Shown: positions 25,715-36,964, counted from the first letter of the stretch. The stretch: 64,000 nt of DNA from Apteryx mantelli (GCF_036417845.1 NC_089979.1:7679424-7743423); one strand, 5' to 3'. Numbers and translations: made by a program. The notes: generated by a model not told the origin, from the letters alone.

Positions 25715-28700
25715 TAAACTGGGAGTAAAGCTGGAATCACATGGAAACCCTCGGAAGATGTAAAATGAAGGAACCTATTTTTCAGCTGTTTCACCCTCCA
25801 GCCATCAATGCTCTCCTCTGTTTTCGCTCACCTAGTGAGCGCTGTGTCTCAGCTTCATGTCTCAGTCTCTGTGTCTCACTGCGAGTACGATGTCTTGGTT
25901 AGCTCCTCTTTGCCACCTGCACAGCTCTAACGTAGGTGTTGAAAAAGCAAAATAATTGTTCATATTGCAACTCCGTGCTTCAAAAGGGCTTTGTAAGACT
26001 TTCTTGCTTTTTTTTCAAAAAAAAAAAAAAATCTTTCTAATACTGCTCAAAAAGCAGTCTTGCTTACAAAAATTTCAGACTAATACAATCCATGATAAAA
26101 GCAGTACTAGCCGTTTCCAGACAACATTGCAAAAGTTACAAAATCCCTGTCTTTGTGTCTTTTTAACTTCAAAGGAATTTTTAATAATAATACTTAAGAT
26201 TTGTAACCTGCTTTTCTGCATTAATCTGAATTGACTAAACAAATGATATGGCGTGGGGACAATTTCCTGGTTGAAAATTGTTTAAGTCCAGTACTAGCTT
26301 GTGATAATTCTTGTGCATGAAATGTATTAATCCTGTGGAAAATGAAATACTTACTATCATTTGTTTAATGAAATCATTATCACTAAATGCTTATCATCTA
26401 TTTAATGAAAGTCAGCAATTCACACGTGGCTGTTCTGTTAAACAGGAAATGCATGTTTAACAGAGAGAATGTTTAGAAATAAACATATTAGAAAGTATTA
26501 TAAATCTGACTTTTTTGCAAAAAAACCCTGCAAAACAGGTTTCTTTCAAACAGAGATATGGACTTTCAGTGCAGAGTAAAATTTTCATCTATTCTGAAGA
26601 ATCCTCTTTAAAACTAGAAAGGGAAATGATCTGCTGTTTGAAATAAAGAATTAAAAAAAAAAAAGTGATATGTTATCCTGATGCAGAGGCTAACAACTAC
26701 CCAGACTTCACAAATCTCCAGCTAACATGTGCGTAATAAACTTTGGTGAGGCTGATAATTACACTGAGGAATTACCCAGGATTACAATAGCAATCATTGT
26801 TATCACCTATCCAAAACTGGTATAAATTTAGCCAGCCTTCATCAGAAGCACATTTCTTTTGTTATGCAGAATATACAGCTTTGCAGTTTTCCTCCTGCTG
26901 CAGATTTGGGCTGCCCGTAGGCACGTACCCCTCGCTGCCTGATTTTGTTCTGCTTCGCTTTAGTCGTTCTCGGTTATTTAGCTGCTCGCACATGAAATCC
27001 TGGGTCTGCCTGAAGTCATGTCATGTCTTACTGAAGCCGAGATGTTAAAGCATGTGACGGAGCCGTACAACATTGCCTCACTCCTCTGCCACTTCTGGAG
27101 AAGCTCTGGAGATAGCGCCTGATAAAGTGTGCGCAAAATCAGACTGCTTCTCAACGTTTTGTCCTTGGATTCATTCTTCCCGTGCACAAGGACAGTAAAC
27201 AGCAGAATAGCTGATATAGGAAAGGAAGCTGGAAGGGAGCATTTACTTATGGGGATTAAAATGATACAGCATAGCGACTTTGCAATCTGCACATTAAAGT
27301 ACCAGATGTCCCATTACAGTAATCCCCTTATTTTAAAGGAATACACATACGATTTTTTTTTTCTCCTGTCTTGCTCTCATTAATAAATTCTATGTTGCAG
27401 TCCTGCCGGAAAAGGTCAAATTTTTCTGTTATTTTAAGATTGCTAACAATCTCAGCATGAAAACATAATGATGGCTTTATTGAAGAAATAAATGTCAGGT
27501 GATAGCTACTGTTTTATGGTAAAACTTGGCAAGAGCTGGCTGCATTAGAGATGTAATTGCTTAGACTGGGTGAAATTTTAATTCATTAAATATAGATTTC
27601 ATATTTTTCCACTTCAGCACTCTGTAAAACTGGGAGAAGAGCTGCATGTCACAATATTCTTCCAAACAAATTACAAGTGAATGTTTTCACAAACAAATTG
27701 CATACAGCCAGATCTAAAAGCAGTCAATGACCAGTGCTAACAGCCTGGAAGAGCTCACAGCTTTAGTATCAGGCAGAGGAACAGATTTGCGGGTTTCTAT
27801 TGCCGTTTTTTTTGTTTCACTGTGGTTCAGGTCTAAGGAAAAAAGGCTGATTTGAGGCAAGGCTAGAAGCAGATTGGGATGAAAAAGGAAATCCGAGCAG
27901 ACGGGAGGAGGTGGAATAAAGTAGCCATCAGCCTTCAGCCTTAGGGAAAATCTGGGGTATTATTAATCCAGTTTGAATTTCTGTAGCTTACCTATGGTTC
28001 CTTTCTATGGCTGGAAAAAGCCCTCTTGGAGGTAGCATAATTCCAGCTGTAGGACGTCCGGAGAACAGGCAGGAGAAGCAGGAAACCCCATAGCCCAGAG
28101 ACAAATCCTTTCTGCTAATAGCTCTTCTCATGCAGAAGTGCTGAAGGAATCAGGGCAGGAGCATGGGTCACTTCTCCTTCCACCCTACAAGGCAGAACTT
28201 GATCCCCCAAAAGAAAAATAAGAGTTGCAGAAGCAGTCAGAAATATTAGGATCAGCAGAAAAATTATGATCTCTTTGGATCTCCTTTCCTGAGAAATGTC
28301 TGCAGGATCAGTCCAAGCTAAGGTGGTTACCAAGGATATTTTCCCTCTCTGTTTAAGGACAGCATATTTAGGGAACCAGAAATATAGAGGCTGCCACTCT
28401 GGGAATGCTAATATTTAGGGATAAATTCCACTTTCAATTACACCAGCGAAATAGGAGAACTTGGCCCTGCTGAAAGTCTCTGTGGAATCTCAAAGCCTAG
28501 GTAATTACTGCACATTTTCCTTCCAAGTGCTTCTCAGTCATTTTGTGTTTCTCAGACTTGTGTTATTAAAAAAAAAAAAAAAAATCTGAAGGGCATTTTC
28601 TCCCCTCTATTGCATAGTTAAATCTATTCTATTTCTATTTCTTTCTATTTTCATCTAGTGTGGATCCTCCTCAGCCTTATCCCTGCCCACCCTTCAAGCA

Positions 28701-30310
28701 ACAGCAAATCCAGATTATGTGTTATAAATACAAAGAATTCATGGCATATACACATTATATTTAAAAGACTTCTTTTTTTCCCTGGAGTCTCCCTTTAAAG
28801 CTTGTGTTGTCCTTTTTTTATTTTATTTTTTTCCCCCAGCAACCAAGACCATACTTTTTCCTTTCTTTATATTTTCTGGTGGCCCTCAACTTAGCAGTGC
28901 CATGTGTTTAATTTAGTTAAGAAAATTTAGTTTATATCAGCGGGTTTGCTGTTCCTGCCAATGCACTGAGCCTGCTATTAGTTCAGTGACTGTGGGAACA
29001 GCGTTGAAGATGTATAGACAACAGAGGAATTTACAGCACTGGCAGACCCGAGTGTTTGTGCTGGAGTATGATCCATCAACCATTTCAAGAGGCTTTTGCC
29101 AAGAAGGTGAAATGGCCAGATGTCTTATTTTGGTAAGTTTATAATTCTTTTTGAACAGGGGAATAATCTTTCTCCAGCAGACATGAATCTCCTCCAAAAT
29201 CACCTCTAATTATGAAGACCCAGGAAGGAGAGTTCATTGACTTCCAGCACACCATCTAAGCTCAAATGTCCCATCTCCACCAGATCGCATGATATGATTT
29301 AGTCGCTGAGTGCATTTACATCACCAAGTTTACTTGATGATTTCGTTTAGAGTCAAAAATCGAAATTTTTTGCTTTGTGGATGTATTTACATTTTGGAGT
29401 AAGTTCACATCATGAATCAAAATTAATTTTAACTTACAAACTATCAGTTGGTTTCATGGTAACAAAAGCCAGGAGATGCTTTTCTTGGTCTTCTGCTTCA
29501 TTGAGTTTTAAGTCACAGTACCACTGAAGACTGTAAACCTTCCCCTGCCACATCCCCAGCAAAAATAGTGTATCTGGCTACGGCAATGCCTACTATTAAT
29601 TTTTTTTTCCTCATTTTCATGAAATAACATAAAAATGAGCCAAAAAGTACAAAATAATAAAATTAAAAATTTTGAAACCAACTTTCAGAGTAGGTTTTTC
29701 TCCAAAATCCAGATCCCCATTTTTCCCATTCCAAAATATTTTCCCGGTGAGATTTTTCTTTTCAATTGATACAATTTCAGAAAAACTGTTTCAGCCTACT
29801 TTGCAACAACAATAAGGAAAAAAAAAAAATCGCATCTCTTCCAACCACCACACCTGCAACTGAGTAGTCACTGAGCTTCCTGACTGCTCTCATTACGGCC
29901 TTGTGAGTGAACAGAGCCATTCGATTCAGACACATGTTCTAGCTGATGAAAAAGACATCTTCCCTGCCCCATAAATCTTGTAATCTTAATACCAATTTTA
30001 TCCTTACATGCATTCACAAGCAGCTACCATTGTCAGCAAGCAGAGCAATTTGTTCAACAGAGCGCTGAACCGAGCCGTTAGCCTAACTCGAACCTGCTGT
30101 CACACACCTCGGTTTGAGGAGTGAATCAAACACATCTGCTGTAACTGGGAACAAGAGGATGTAACAAACAGAGTAAATATTTTTTCTGTGCTTTGTGGAT
30201 GAAGTGCTGACATCATGTAAAAAACGTTAGGAGGTAAAAAGTCAAGAGGGGAGACAATAATATTAATAGCAGTGCCTCTGAAAATATCTTCTTATGGTTG
30301 TGCTCTGGAT
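25715..30310. other. Non-coding stretch
   Basis: No gene was recognised. Notable small items are a 7-bp-arm palindrome CGCTCACCTAGTGAGCG at 25825-25841, an A run at 28568-28584, and several A- or T-rich patches. A 72-codon frame at 28115-28333 (-) would encode one hydrophobic segment but has no other support. Confidence 0.5.
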
Positions 30311-30311
30311 C

Positions 30312-30388
30312 CGAGGGATAAATTAACATTTCCCACTTGCTTTTTATATATCAAGAAAAATAAGAGGGAAATGTTAATTTATCCCTTG
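30312..30388. other. Near-perfect 77-nt hairpin (possible pre-miRNA or mini-palindrome)
   Basis: The arms 30315-30334 and 30366-30385 are perfect 20-bp reverse complements (left arm GGGATAAATTAACATTTCCC). Pairing extends outward by about three more pairs, one a G:U wobble. It also extends inward after a mismatch through 30336-30345 with 30356-30364, leaving a loop of about 10 nt. The size and single-loop shape fit a microRNA precursor. A tiny palindromic MITE or a chance palindrome are alternatives. I do not recognise a known miRNA seed, and transcription strand is unknown because both strands fold. Confidence 0.45.
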
Positions 30389-31138
30389 TAATGACAAAGT
30401 ATTGGATTATTATCCTCATTTGCAATGATGAGTGATGCAATGAAGACTGGAGCTCATTGCTTGAGCTATTGTATGGATTTACTGAAAAATAGAGACCTAA
30501 CAACAATAAGCCAAATGAAAGAGGAGTAGAAAGGATTGTTTATCATCCATTTCTAAGGTAGGGTTTAGGTGGGAAGAAACTAAAAAGTTTAAACAAGGTT
30601 ATTTGAAAATTCTAGTATTGAACCAAGAATTGCATCTAGAGCTTCCAAATTTCCATCTGTGCAAAAAATACTGGCTCGTGCCATCTTTAATAATAAGTAG
30701 TGATCCTAAGTTAGAAAAAATGTTTTGTGGATTTCCGCCTACTCTAAAGAATAGCTTGCAGGGAAGATGGATTATAGGCAATCAGTTTGCAACTTTGTCT
30801 CCATTTTTTTTAAGCGCATATCTGGAGAGAGAAAACATTTGTAATAAATATTATTTGGAAGAACAATAGAATGAGAGAGGTCCTTTAATAACAGAAACTA
30901 GAAAACATCTGTAGTGTGAAGTTTTGTCAAGGCATATTTTGGGGACAAATTCCAACAGTTCTGTGGTGACAAACCCGAATGACCACCTGAGGTGACTGAA
31001 CAAGAATGACTGACGGGGCACCAGTGAGCTTGCTGGGCACACAAGTCCATTAAATTGACTCATTTTCTTGGTGTGTAAAAAAGTAATAATAATCTGACAG
31101 TCATTTTCAAATATGACTAAGCATCTATAGAATAACAT
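30389..31138. other. Non-coding stretch
   Basis: AT-rich DNA with short frames only (up to about 88 codons). No repeat or gene was recognised. It abuts the 3' end of CR1 copy C. Confidence 0.6.
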
Positions 31139-31221
31139 GATCACAGAATGACAGAATGGCTGAGGTTGGAAGGGACCTCTGGAGATCATCTAGTCCAACC
31201 CCCCTGCTCAAGCAGGGGCAC

Positions 31222-32727
31222 CTAGAGCACGTTGCACAGGATCGCGTCCAGGTGAGTTTTGAATATCTCCAGAGAAGGAGACTCCACAACCTCTCTGGGC
31301 AACCTGTTCCAGTGCTCTGTCACCCTCACAGGGAAGAAGTTTTTCCTCATGTTCAGGTGGAACTGTCTGTGTTTCAGTTGGTGCCCGTTGCCTCGCGTCC
31401 TGTCGCTGGGCACCACTGAAAAGAGTCTGGTCCCATCCTCTCGACACCCTCCCTTCAGATACTTGTACACGTTGATAAGATCTCCTCTCAGCCTTCTCTT
31501 CTCCAGGCTAAACAGGCCCAGCTCTCTCAGCCTTTCCTCATAAGAGAGATGCTCCAGTCCCCTCATCATCTTTGTAGCCCTTCGCTGGACTCTCTCCAGT
31601 AGTGCCACATCCCTCTTGGACTGGGGAGCCCAGAACTGGACGCAGTACTCCAGATGTGGCCTCCCCAGGGCTGAGGAGAGGGGCAGGATCACCTCCCTCC
31701 ACCTGCTGGCAACACTCTTCCTCATGCACCCCAGGATACCATTGGCCTTCTTGGCCACAAGGGCACATTGCTGCCTCATGCTTAACTTGGTGTCCACCAG
31801 CACTCCCAGGTCCTTCTCAGCAAAGCTGCTTTCCAGCAGGTCAACCCCCAACCTGTCCTGGTGCATGGGGTTATTGCTCCCCAGGTGCAGGACCCTGCAC
31901 TTGCCTTTGTTGAACTTCATGAGGTTCCTCTCCGCCCACCTCTCCAGCCTGTCCACCTCCCTCTGAATGGCAGCACAGCCCCCTGGTGTATCGGCCACTC
32001 CTCCCAGTTTGGTATCGTCAGCAAACTTGCTGAGGGTGCACTCTGTGCCTTCATCCAGGTCGTTGATGAAGAAGTTGAACAAGACTGGACCCAGTACTGA
32101 CCCCTGGGGGACACCGCTAGCTACAGGCCTCCAACTAGACTCTGCCCCACTGATCACAACCCTCTGAGCTCTGCCATTCAGCCACTTCTCAATCCACCTC
32201 ACTGTCCACTCATCTAACCCACACTTCCTGAGCTTCCCTATGAGGATGTTATGGGAGACAGTGTCAAAAGCCTTGCTGAAGTCAAGGGAGACAACATCCA
32301 CTGCTCTCCCCTCATCTCCCCAGCCAGTCATTCCATCCTAGAAGGCTATCAGATTGGTTAAGCATGATTTACCCTTGGTGAATCCGTGCTGACTACTCCT
32401 GATCACTTTCTTGTCCTCCACATGCTTGGAGATGGCCTCCAGGATGAGCTGCTCCATCACCTTTCCAGGGATGCAGGTGAGGCTGACTGGCCTGTAGTTG
32501 CCTGGGTCCTCCTTCTTGCCCTTTTTGAAGACTGGGGTGACATTGGCTTTCTTCCAGTCCTCAGGCACCTCTCCTGTTCTCCATGACCTTTCAAAGATGA
32601 CGGGGAGTGGCCTAGCAATGATGTCTGCCAGCTCCCTCAGCGCTCGTGGGTGCATCCCATCAGGGCCCATGGATTTGTGGGTGTCAGGTTTGCCTAAATG
32701 ATCTCTGACCCAGTCCTTCTTGACCAA
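31222..32727 (-). pseudogene. CR1 ORF2 reverse transcriptase half (copy C)
   Basis: The RT frame runs from about 32727 to the normal stop TAG at 31222-31224. A single in-frame TAG at about 32335-32337 replaces the Tyr codon of the FYDGM line and splits it into 129- and 369-codon parts. Motif B and the FADD box (reverse complement of 32014-32025) are intact. The same TAG occurs in copy B. Apart from this and the frame change, copy C is the least damaged ORF2 in the window. Confidence 0.87.
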
Positions 32728-34196
32728 GGGAAAGTCTTCCTTTCTCCAGACTTTCTTGTCTCCAGGGTCTGGGATTCCTGAGGACTGGTCTTACCAGTAA
32801 AGACTGAAGGTAGGAAGTCATTCAGTAACTCTGCCTTCTCTGCATCCTTTGTCACCAGGGCACCCACCCCATTCAGCAACGGGCCCACATTGTCCCTAGT
32901 CTTCCTTTTGTTACTGATGTGTTTGAAGAAGCCCTTCTTGCTGTCCTTGACATCTCTTGCCAGATTTAATTCCAAACAGGCCTTAGCCTTCCTCATCGCA
33001 TCCCTGCATACTCTGACAACGTTCCTATATTCCTCCCAAGTGGCCTGTCCCCCTTTCCACTTTCTGTACACTTCCTTCTGGCTGAGTTTTGCCAGGAGCT
33101 CCTTGCTCATCCATGCAGGTCTCCTACCTCCTTTCCTTGACTTCCTACTCATAGGGATGCACCGCTCTTGAGCTTGGAGGAAGCGATGTTTGAATATTAA
33201 CCAGCTCTCTTGAACGTCCCTTCCTTCTAGGGCCCTAACCCATGGGATTCCTCCAAGTAGGTCCCTCAAGAGGCCAAAGTTGGCTCTCCTGAAATCCAGG
33301 GTTGCAATCCTACTTAGTGCCTTGCTGCCTCCTCGCAGCATCCTGAACTCCACCATCTCATGGTCACTGCAGCCAAGGCTGCCCCCGACCTTCACATCTT
33401 CCACCAGTCCTTCTTTGTTTGTCAGTACGAGGTCCAGCAGCACACCTCTCCTCGTTGGCTCCTCCACCACCTGTGTCAAGAAGTTGTCACCAATGCTCTG
33501 CAGGAACCTCCGGGACTGCTTGTGCCTAGCTGTGTTGTCTCTGCAGCAGATATCAGGCTGGTTGAAGTCCCCCATGAGAACCAGGGCCTGGGATCGTGAG
33601 GCTACTTCCAGCTGTCTGTAGAAGGCCTCATCGACTTCCTCTTCCTGATCAGGTGGCCTGTAGTAAACACCCACAACAGTGTCACCCATGCTAGCCTGCC
33701 CTTTGGTCCTTACCCAGAAGCTCTCCACTCGCTCTTCATCCACCCCTAGGCACAGCTCATTACACTCCAGTTGCTCTCTCACATCAAGAGCAACTCCACC
33801 ACCTCGCTTTCCTGGCCTGTCTTTCCTAAAAAGCACGTAGCCATCCAGGACAGCCCTCCAGTCATGCGAGCTATCCCACCATGTCTCTGTAATGGCAATG
33901 AGATCATGGCCCTGCGACCGCACACACATCTCTAGTTCTTCCTGTTTGTTCCCCATGCTGCGTGCGTTGGTGTACAGGCATTTCAGGGAGGTGATGGAGC
34001 ATGCAGGTTTCCCAGGAGGGGTAAAAGAGGGTCCTCCATAGCCACATCCCATGCGCACTTCCCTGGCTGCATTCACCTGCTGGAGGCATCCCGACTTGAG
34101 CAGTCTTTTGCCAGCTACCCTGGCATTAAAACTCTCCCCTTCCCCTGTCTCTCCTAGTTTAAAGTCACTCGATGCTTGGGAGCATTTCGCCACCAT
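32694..34196 (-). pseudogene. CR1 ORF2 endonuclease half (copy C), open
   Basis: A 500-codon frame holding an intact apurinic-type (EEP family) endonuclease: YTNAR near residue 77, TETWW at 103-107 (catalytic Glu 104), GDFN at 209-212 and SDH at 277-279. The linker follows. The endonuclease nicks target DNA so that RT can prime. The frame ends in an out-of-frame stop at 32694 because a frameshift separates it from the RT frame, which overlaps it by about 120 bp. No classical slippery heptamer was noticed in the overlap. In CR1 relatives endonuclease and RT normally form one protein, so this is classed as a broken ORF2. Confidence 0.85.
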
Positions 34197-35199
34197 CTCC
34201 TCCTCTCCTGCCCCTGCATCCTGTATCGTCAGGCCTGTGCTCCTTGACAGGGGCTTTGGGCACTTCGTTTCAGGGACAGAGCATCATCGCCTGTGCTGAG
34301 CAGAAGCCCCTGGCGACTAACGGAGAGGAGACTTGGGGCAAGAGCAACACAGCCCTCGCCAGCGCCCCGCTCCCAGGTCAGGCTGCTGCCCTGCAAACTC
34401 CAGCCGAAAAAATGCTGGCCGAGAGCTGACTCCCTGCTGAGCAGGAGCCCGGGATCGCAGCGGCTCCCCCAAACGACCTGCCCGGCAGCACCCAGAGAGC
34501 AACGGCAGGCGACGCAGCCCCACGTTCAGCAGTGCCCGGCGGTCGCCAGCAAAGAGGGCGGCCGCTGAGCCCCAGGCCTGCTTCGCCCTCGCAGACAGAG
34601 CCCTGGCCGGCAATGGCAAGGGCGGGTGCAGGAGCGCCAGCGCTGAGCAAGTGCCCCTGCCAGGACCCCCCCGTGCTCCAAAGGCCGCCCGGGAAAGCCG
34701 AGGAAGGCAGGCCCCCGGCTAAGAGGTCTGCGTGGTGCTCTCGGGGCTGTCCGCGAGGTCGGCCGCGCAGGGAACGGCAGCGGCAGCTGGGCGCCAGCGG
34801 CCGTGGAGCTGTGCCGCGCCGGCTGCCCCGGGCAGCGGCAGCCAGGTTGCTGCGGGGTTGCCAGGCGCCAGCGAAGGCCGAGCTGGGGCAGCGCGGTGTT
34901 TGGGCTGGCCCTGCAGGGCCCGGCCCTGGCGCCTGCTTTGCCACTCCTTTTCCCTGTGGAGCCGTGCTCCGGAGACAGCTGCAGCACGTGGCAGCGCTGG
35001 CACCAGCACTCCCCACGGGGCAGCGTCCCCCCGTGCCGACGGACGCCCGCCCGGCACCCAGCCTGGGCAGCACAGCCTGCAAAGTGGCGAAAGCGCCTTT
35101 CCCGCCCAAGAGCAGGGCCTGTCTCTGCGCCCAGCCCCTCTCCTTGCCCGACAAAAACGCCCCTTCTGGCGCGAGGCGACTGGCGCGTGGGGGACGTTG

Positions 35200-35205
35200 T
35201 TTATT
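35200..35205 (-). terminator. Polyadenylation signal AATAAA, RING gene copy 1
   Basis: TTTATT on the + strand gives AATAAA on the gene strand, about 265 nt past the stop codon at 35470. It is a rare AT-rich island inside GC-rich DNA and is preserved at the equivalent place in copy 2. A functional mRNA end is inferred. Confidence 0.55.
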
Positions 35206-35469
35206 TTTCACAAGAGCACGACTCGGCAAGAGGCTAAGCACGCATTTGCCCCAATGGCCAAAGGGCGAGCAGCGCGGATCCCGGGCTTCCGTGGCGTGCT
35301 CCCAGTCCCTGCGCGCAGGACGGCTGCAGGGCCTCCGCTGCCATCGTCTGCCACCGCTCGGTGCCTTTGCCAGGAGCAATGGCAGCTCTCGTGGCCTCCT
35401 CTCCGGTGCCACCGCTCGGTCCTCCCCGAGAAGGCCTGGCGTCGGCACTCGGAGCTGGGAGCTGGCCTG

Positions 35470-35964
35470 TCATTGCCTTCGGTGGTCGCCCGAGCCCCGC
35501 TCCTCCGCCCTGACCGTGTGGAGCCAGGAGTCGTCGGCCCTTGCGGGCTGAGACTGACGGTGGCCATCACGGTCCCTCCTCGGGGACCTGCTTCGCTCCC
35601 TCTCGCGTGCCCCCGAGGGCCCCCGGGCAGAAAGGGGCACGGAGGAGCTCCTGTGCCGGCGGGCGGAAGAACGTTGCCGCCTCCTTGCCAAAAGGCGGGC
35701 AGGAAGTCTTCCTCGCGGCTGGCGTGCCCCAGAGCCGTGCTCGGAGCCTGCCACGCCGTACTCCTGCACGTCGTCGTCACCCTGCACCCGGCGGAGGATG
35801 GAGCGAAAAGGCCGCCGGCAGAGCGGGCACTCCGCTTTGGTGGCGGACCACTGCCGGATGCAGCCGAAGCAAAACTCGTGCAGGCAGCCGGCCACGTAGG
35901 CGACGTCTTCAGCTGTGCCCAGGCAGATGGGGCACATCTGCTCTCCAGAGGCGTGCGGCCGCAT
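35470..35964 (-). CDS. TOPORS-like RING finger protein, copy 1
   Basis: A predicted 164-residue protein. Residues 11-49 form a complete C3HC4 RING: C11, C14, C27, H29, C32, C35, C46, C49, with the line KAECPLC at 43-49. The RING and the following PFRSI...DDDVQEY segment match the arrangement in TOPORS, a nuclear RING protein with ubiquitin and SUMO ligase activity. The C-terminus is Arg/Ser-rich (RERERSRSPRRDRDG near residue 130), like the RS region of TOPORS, and suggests nuclear location. It is much shorter than TOPORS (about 1000 residues). I chose the ATG at 35964 because the same frame upstream changes faster between the two copies and meets a splice acceptor at 36046-36047. Between copies, changes inside the ORF are two amino-acid-changing and about four silent, none at a zinc ligand. 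Ligase activity is inferred from family membership. Confidence 0.72.
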   Translation of the reverse strand: MRPHASGEQMCPICLGTAEDVAYVAGCLHEFCFGCIRQWSATKAECPLCRRPFRSILRRVQGDDDVQEYGVAGSEHGSGARQPRGRLPARLLARRRQRSSARRHRSSSVPLSARGPSGARERERSRSPRRDRDGHRQSQPARADDSWLHTVRAEERGSGDHRRQ

Positions 35965-36044
35965 TGCCCCGGGCACCTGGCTCACGCTGGCTTCGGGGCA
36001 AAGGCCGCTGTGCTCTGCAAAGTCCTCCGCTGCCGACGTCGAGT

Positions 36045-36624
36045 GCTGCCAAAGAAAGGGGGGGCAAAGCTCATGAGCAGCCACGCAGGCTGAGCCAGAA
36101 GCGGCAGCAAAGCTGCCGACCTCGAGAGCTCCCGAGGTGCCCAATCTTCTCCTTGGGGGCTGAGAAAAGCCCCAGGAGCCCTGTTGGCAAGGGGTCGGGG
36201 CAAAAGGCCCCCTGCACACCTGCGGTGCTGGGCTTCCTGCAGGAAGGCTTCCCCTGGGCAAGGGGGGCTCCTGGGCAGAGGGTCTCGCCGGCCAAGGAGG
36301 GCAAGGGAGGCATGGGGCAAAGGCACAGGCTGGGAGACGTTTGGCCTCTGCTGCCGGATCAGAGAGGGACAAGCTGCTAGAGAGCAGGTCTCTGGCAGAG
36401 CTCGGGAGCGCTTTTTGCTGGCTGGGCAGAGTTTGTCGGCGCGTGGCCGGCAGGGCACAAGGGCAGGGCCCTGATTGCCCCTCCACTTGCCAAGGGGTGA
36501 AGCCGCGCTCTGCACCGCGCACAGGACAAGCCCCTGCTGCCTGCCCCGCGGCGCTGGCGGGAGAGGAGCTGGCAGCTCCAAGCCGCCCCAGCACCCCACG
36601 CACCCCCCCCACACACACACTACC
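36045..36624 (-). other. Probable intron and splice sites of RING gene copy 1
   Basis: On the gene strand an acceptor with a pyrimidine tract (CCCCCCCTTTCTTTGGCAG) ends at 36046, 82 nt before the ATG. A strong donor CAG|GTAGTG has its GT at 36623-36622. The implied intron is 578 bp (36623 to 36046). The upstream exon does not join the RING frame openly (TGA at 36650-36648 in the compatible frame), so it would be 5' untranslated. Both sites are preserved in copy 2. Splicing is inferred only. Confidence 0.4.
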
Positions 36625-36921
36625 TGCCGCACTCGGAGCAGCTCAGGTCACCGGCAAAAGCCTGTCCCTGCAGAGCGAGGAGCACCCCGGGAGCCTTCGG
36701 GGCTGTGCAACGCCCTGGCACCCGCTGGGCACCCCGGCGGCAGGACAGCAGCCCTGCGGGGTCCGCAGCCGCCACCTCCGCCAGGCAGAACCGCTGCTGG
36801 CCGCAGAGCAAAGCCCCGGCCGCGAAGCCGCACCCCGACGGGCCCTCGGCGCCTCGCGTGCTGCCTGGCCGCAAGCGTGGGGCAAAGCGAGCGGGCCCCG
36901 ACTCTGCGGCCGCCTCACAGG

Positions 36922-36964
36922 CGTGATGTCGCGGGAGTCACAGGGACGCTGCGCCGACATCACG
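36922..36964. promoter_or_regulatory. 10-bp perfect inverted repeat upstream of RING gene copy 1
   Basis: CGTGATGTCG (36922-36931) and CGACATCACG (36955-36964) are perfect reverse complements 23 bp apart. They lie in CpG-rich DNA about 300 bp upstream of the proposed donor, where the promoter of the - strand gene would be. The half-site is CRE/ATF-like but not canonical. Copy 2 has the same repeat at about 43070-43112. It could be a paired factor site or a hairpin. Confidence 0.3.

Larger units (their letters stand above)
31139..34290 (-). mobile_element. CR1 LINE copy C, near full ORF2
   Basis: This CR1 is read right to left. Its octamer tail is at 31139-31160 (CACAGAATGACAGAATGG on the + strand) and ORF2 starts at 34196. 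It covers the whole of ORF2 (endonuclease, linker, RT, C-terminal region) and a short stretch upstream. No recognisable ORF1 precedes it. Beyond about 34290 the sequence becomes the GC-rich cassette. The exact 5' border is uncertain by about 100 bp. It is the left-hand CR1 of the C-cassette-D-cassette-E array. Confidence 0.93.

Noticed and set aside
28115..28333. 72-codon - strand frame with one possible membrane segment
   Set aside because: Short, with no start context, splice signals or homologue recognised. Hydrophobic stretches arise easily from T-rich DNA.
32694..32727. Programmed -1 frameshift site at the endonuclease-RT overlap
   Set aside because: No classical slippery heptamer followed by a stem-loop was seen. 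The shared shift is reported as an observation, but a programmed mechanism is unsupported.
34378..35448. 356-codon - strand frame downstream of the RING stop (and twin at 40525-41595)
   Set aside because: It overlaps the inferred 3' UTR and continues past the polyadenylation signal. There is no recognisable domain and the composition is low-complexity.
34732..36093. 453-codon open frame on the + strand across cassette 1 (and its twin at 40879-42240)
   Set aside because: It is antisense to the RING gene in GC-rich DNA with few stops. The product is low-complexity Ala/Pro/Arg/Gly with no domain.
36620..36874. Upstream - strand frame ending in CSECGR as a coding first exon of the RING gene
   Set aside because: Splicing at the CAG|GTAGTG donor would join it to the RING exon in the wrong frame, and the compatible frame has a nearby TGA. 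A non-coding first exon fits better.
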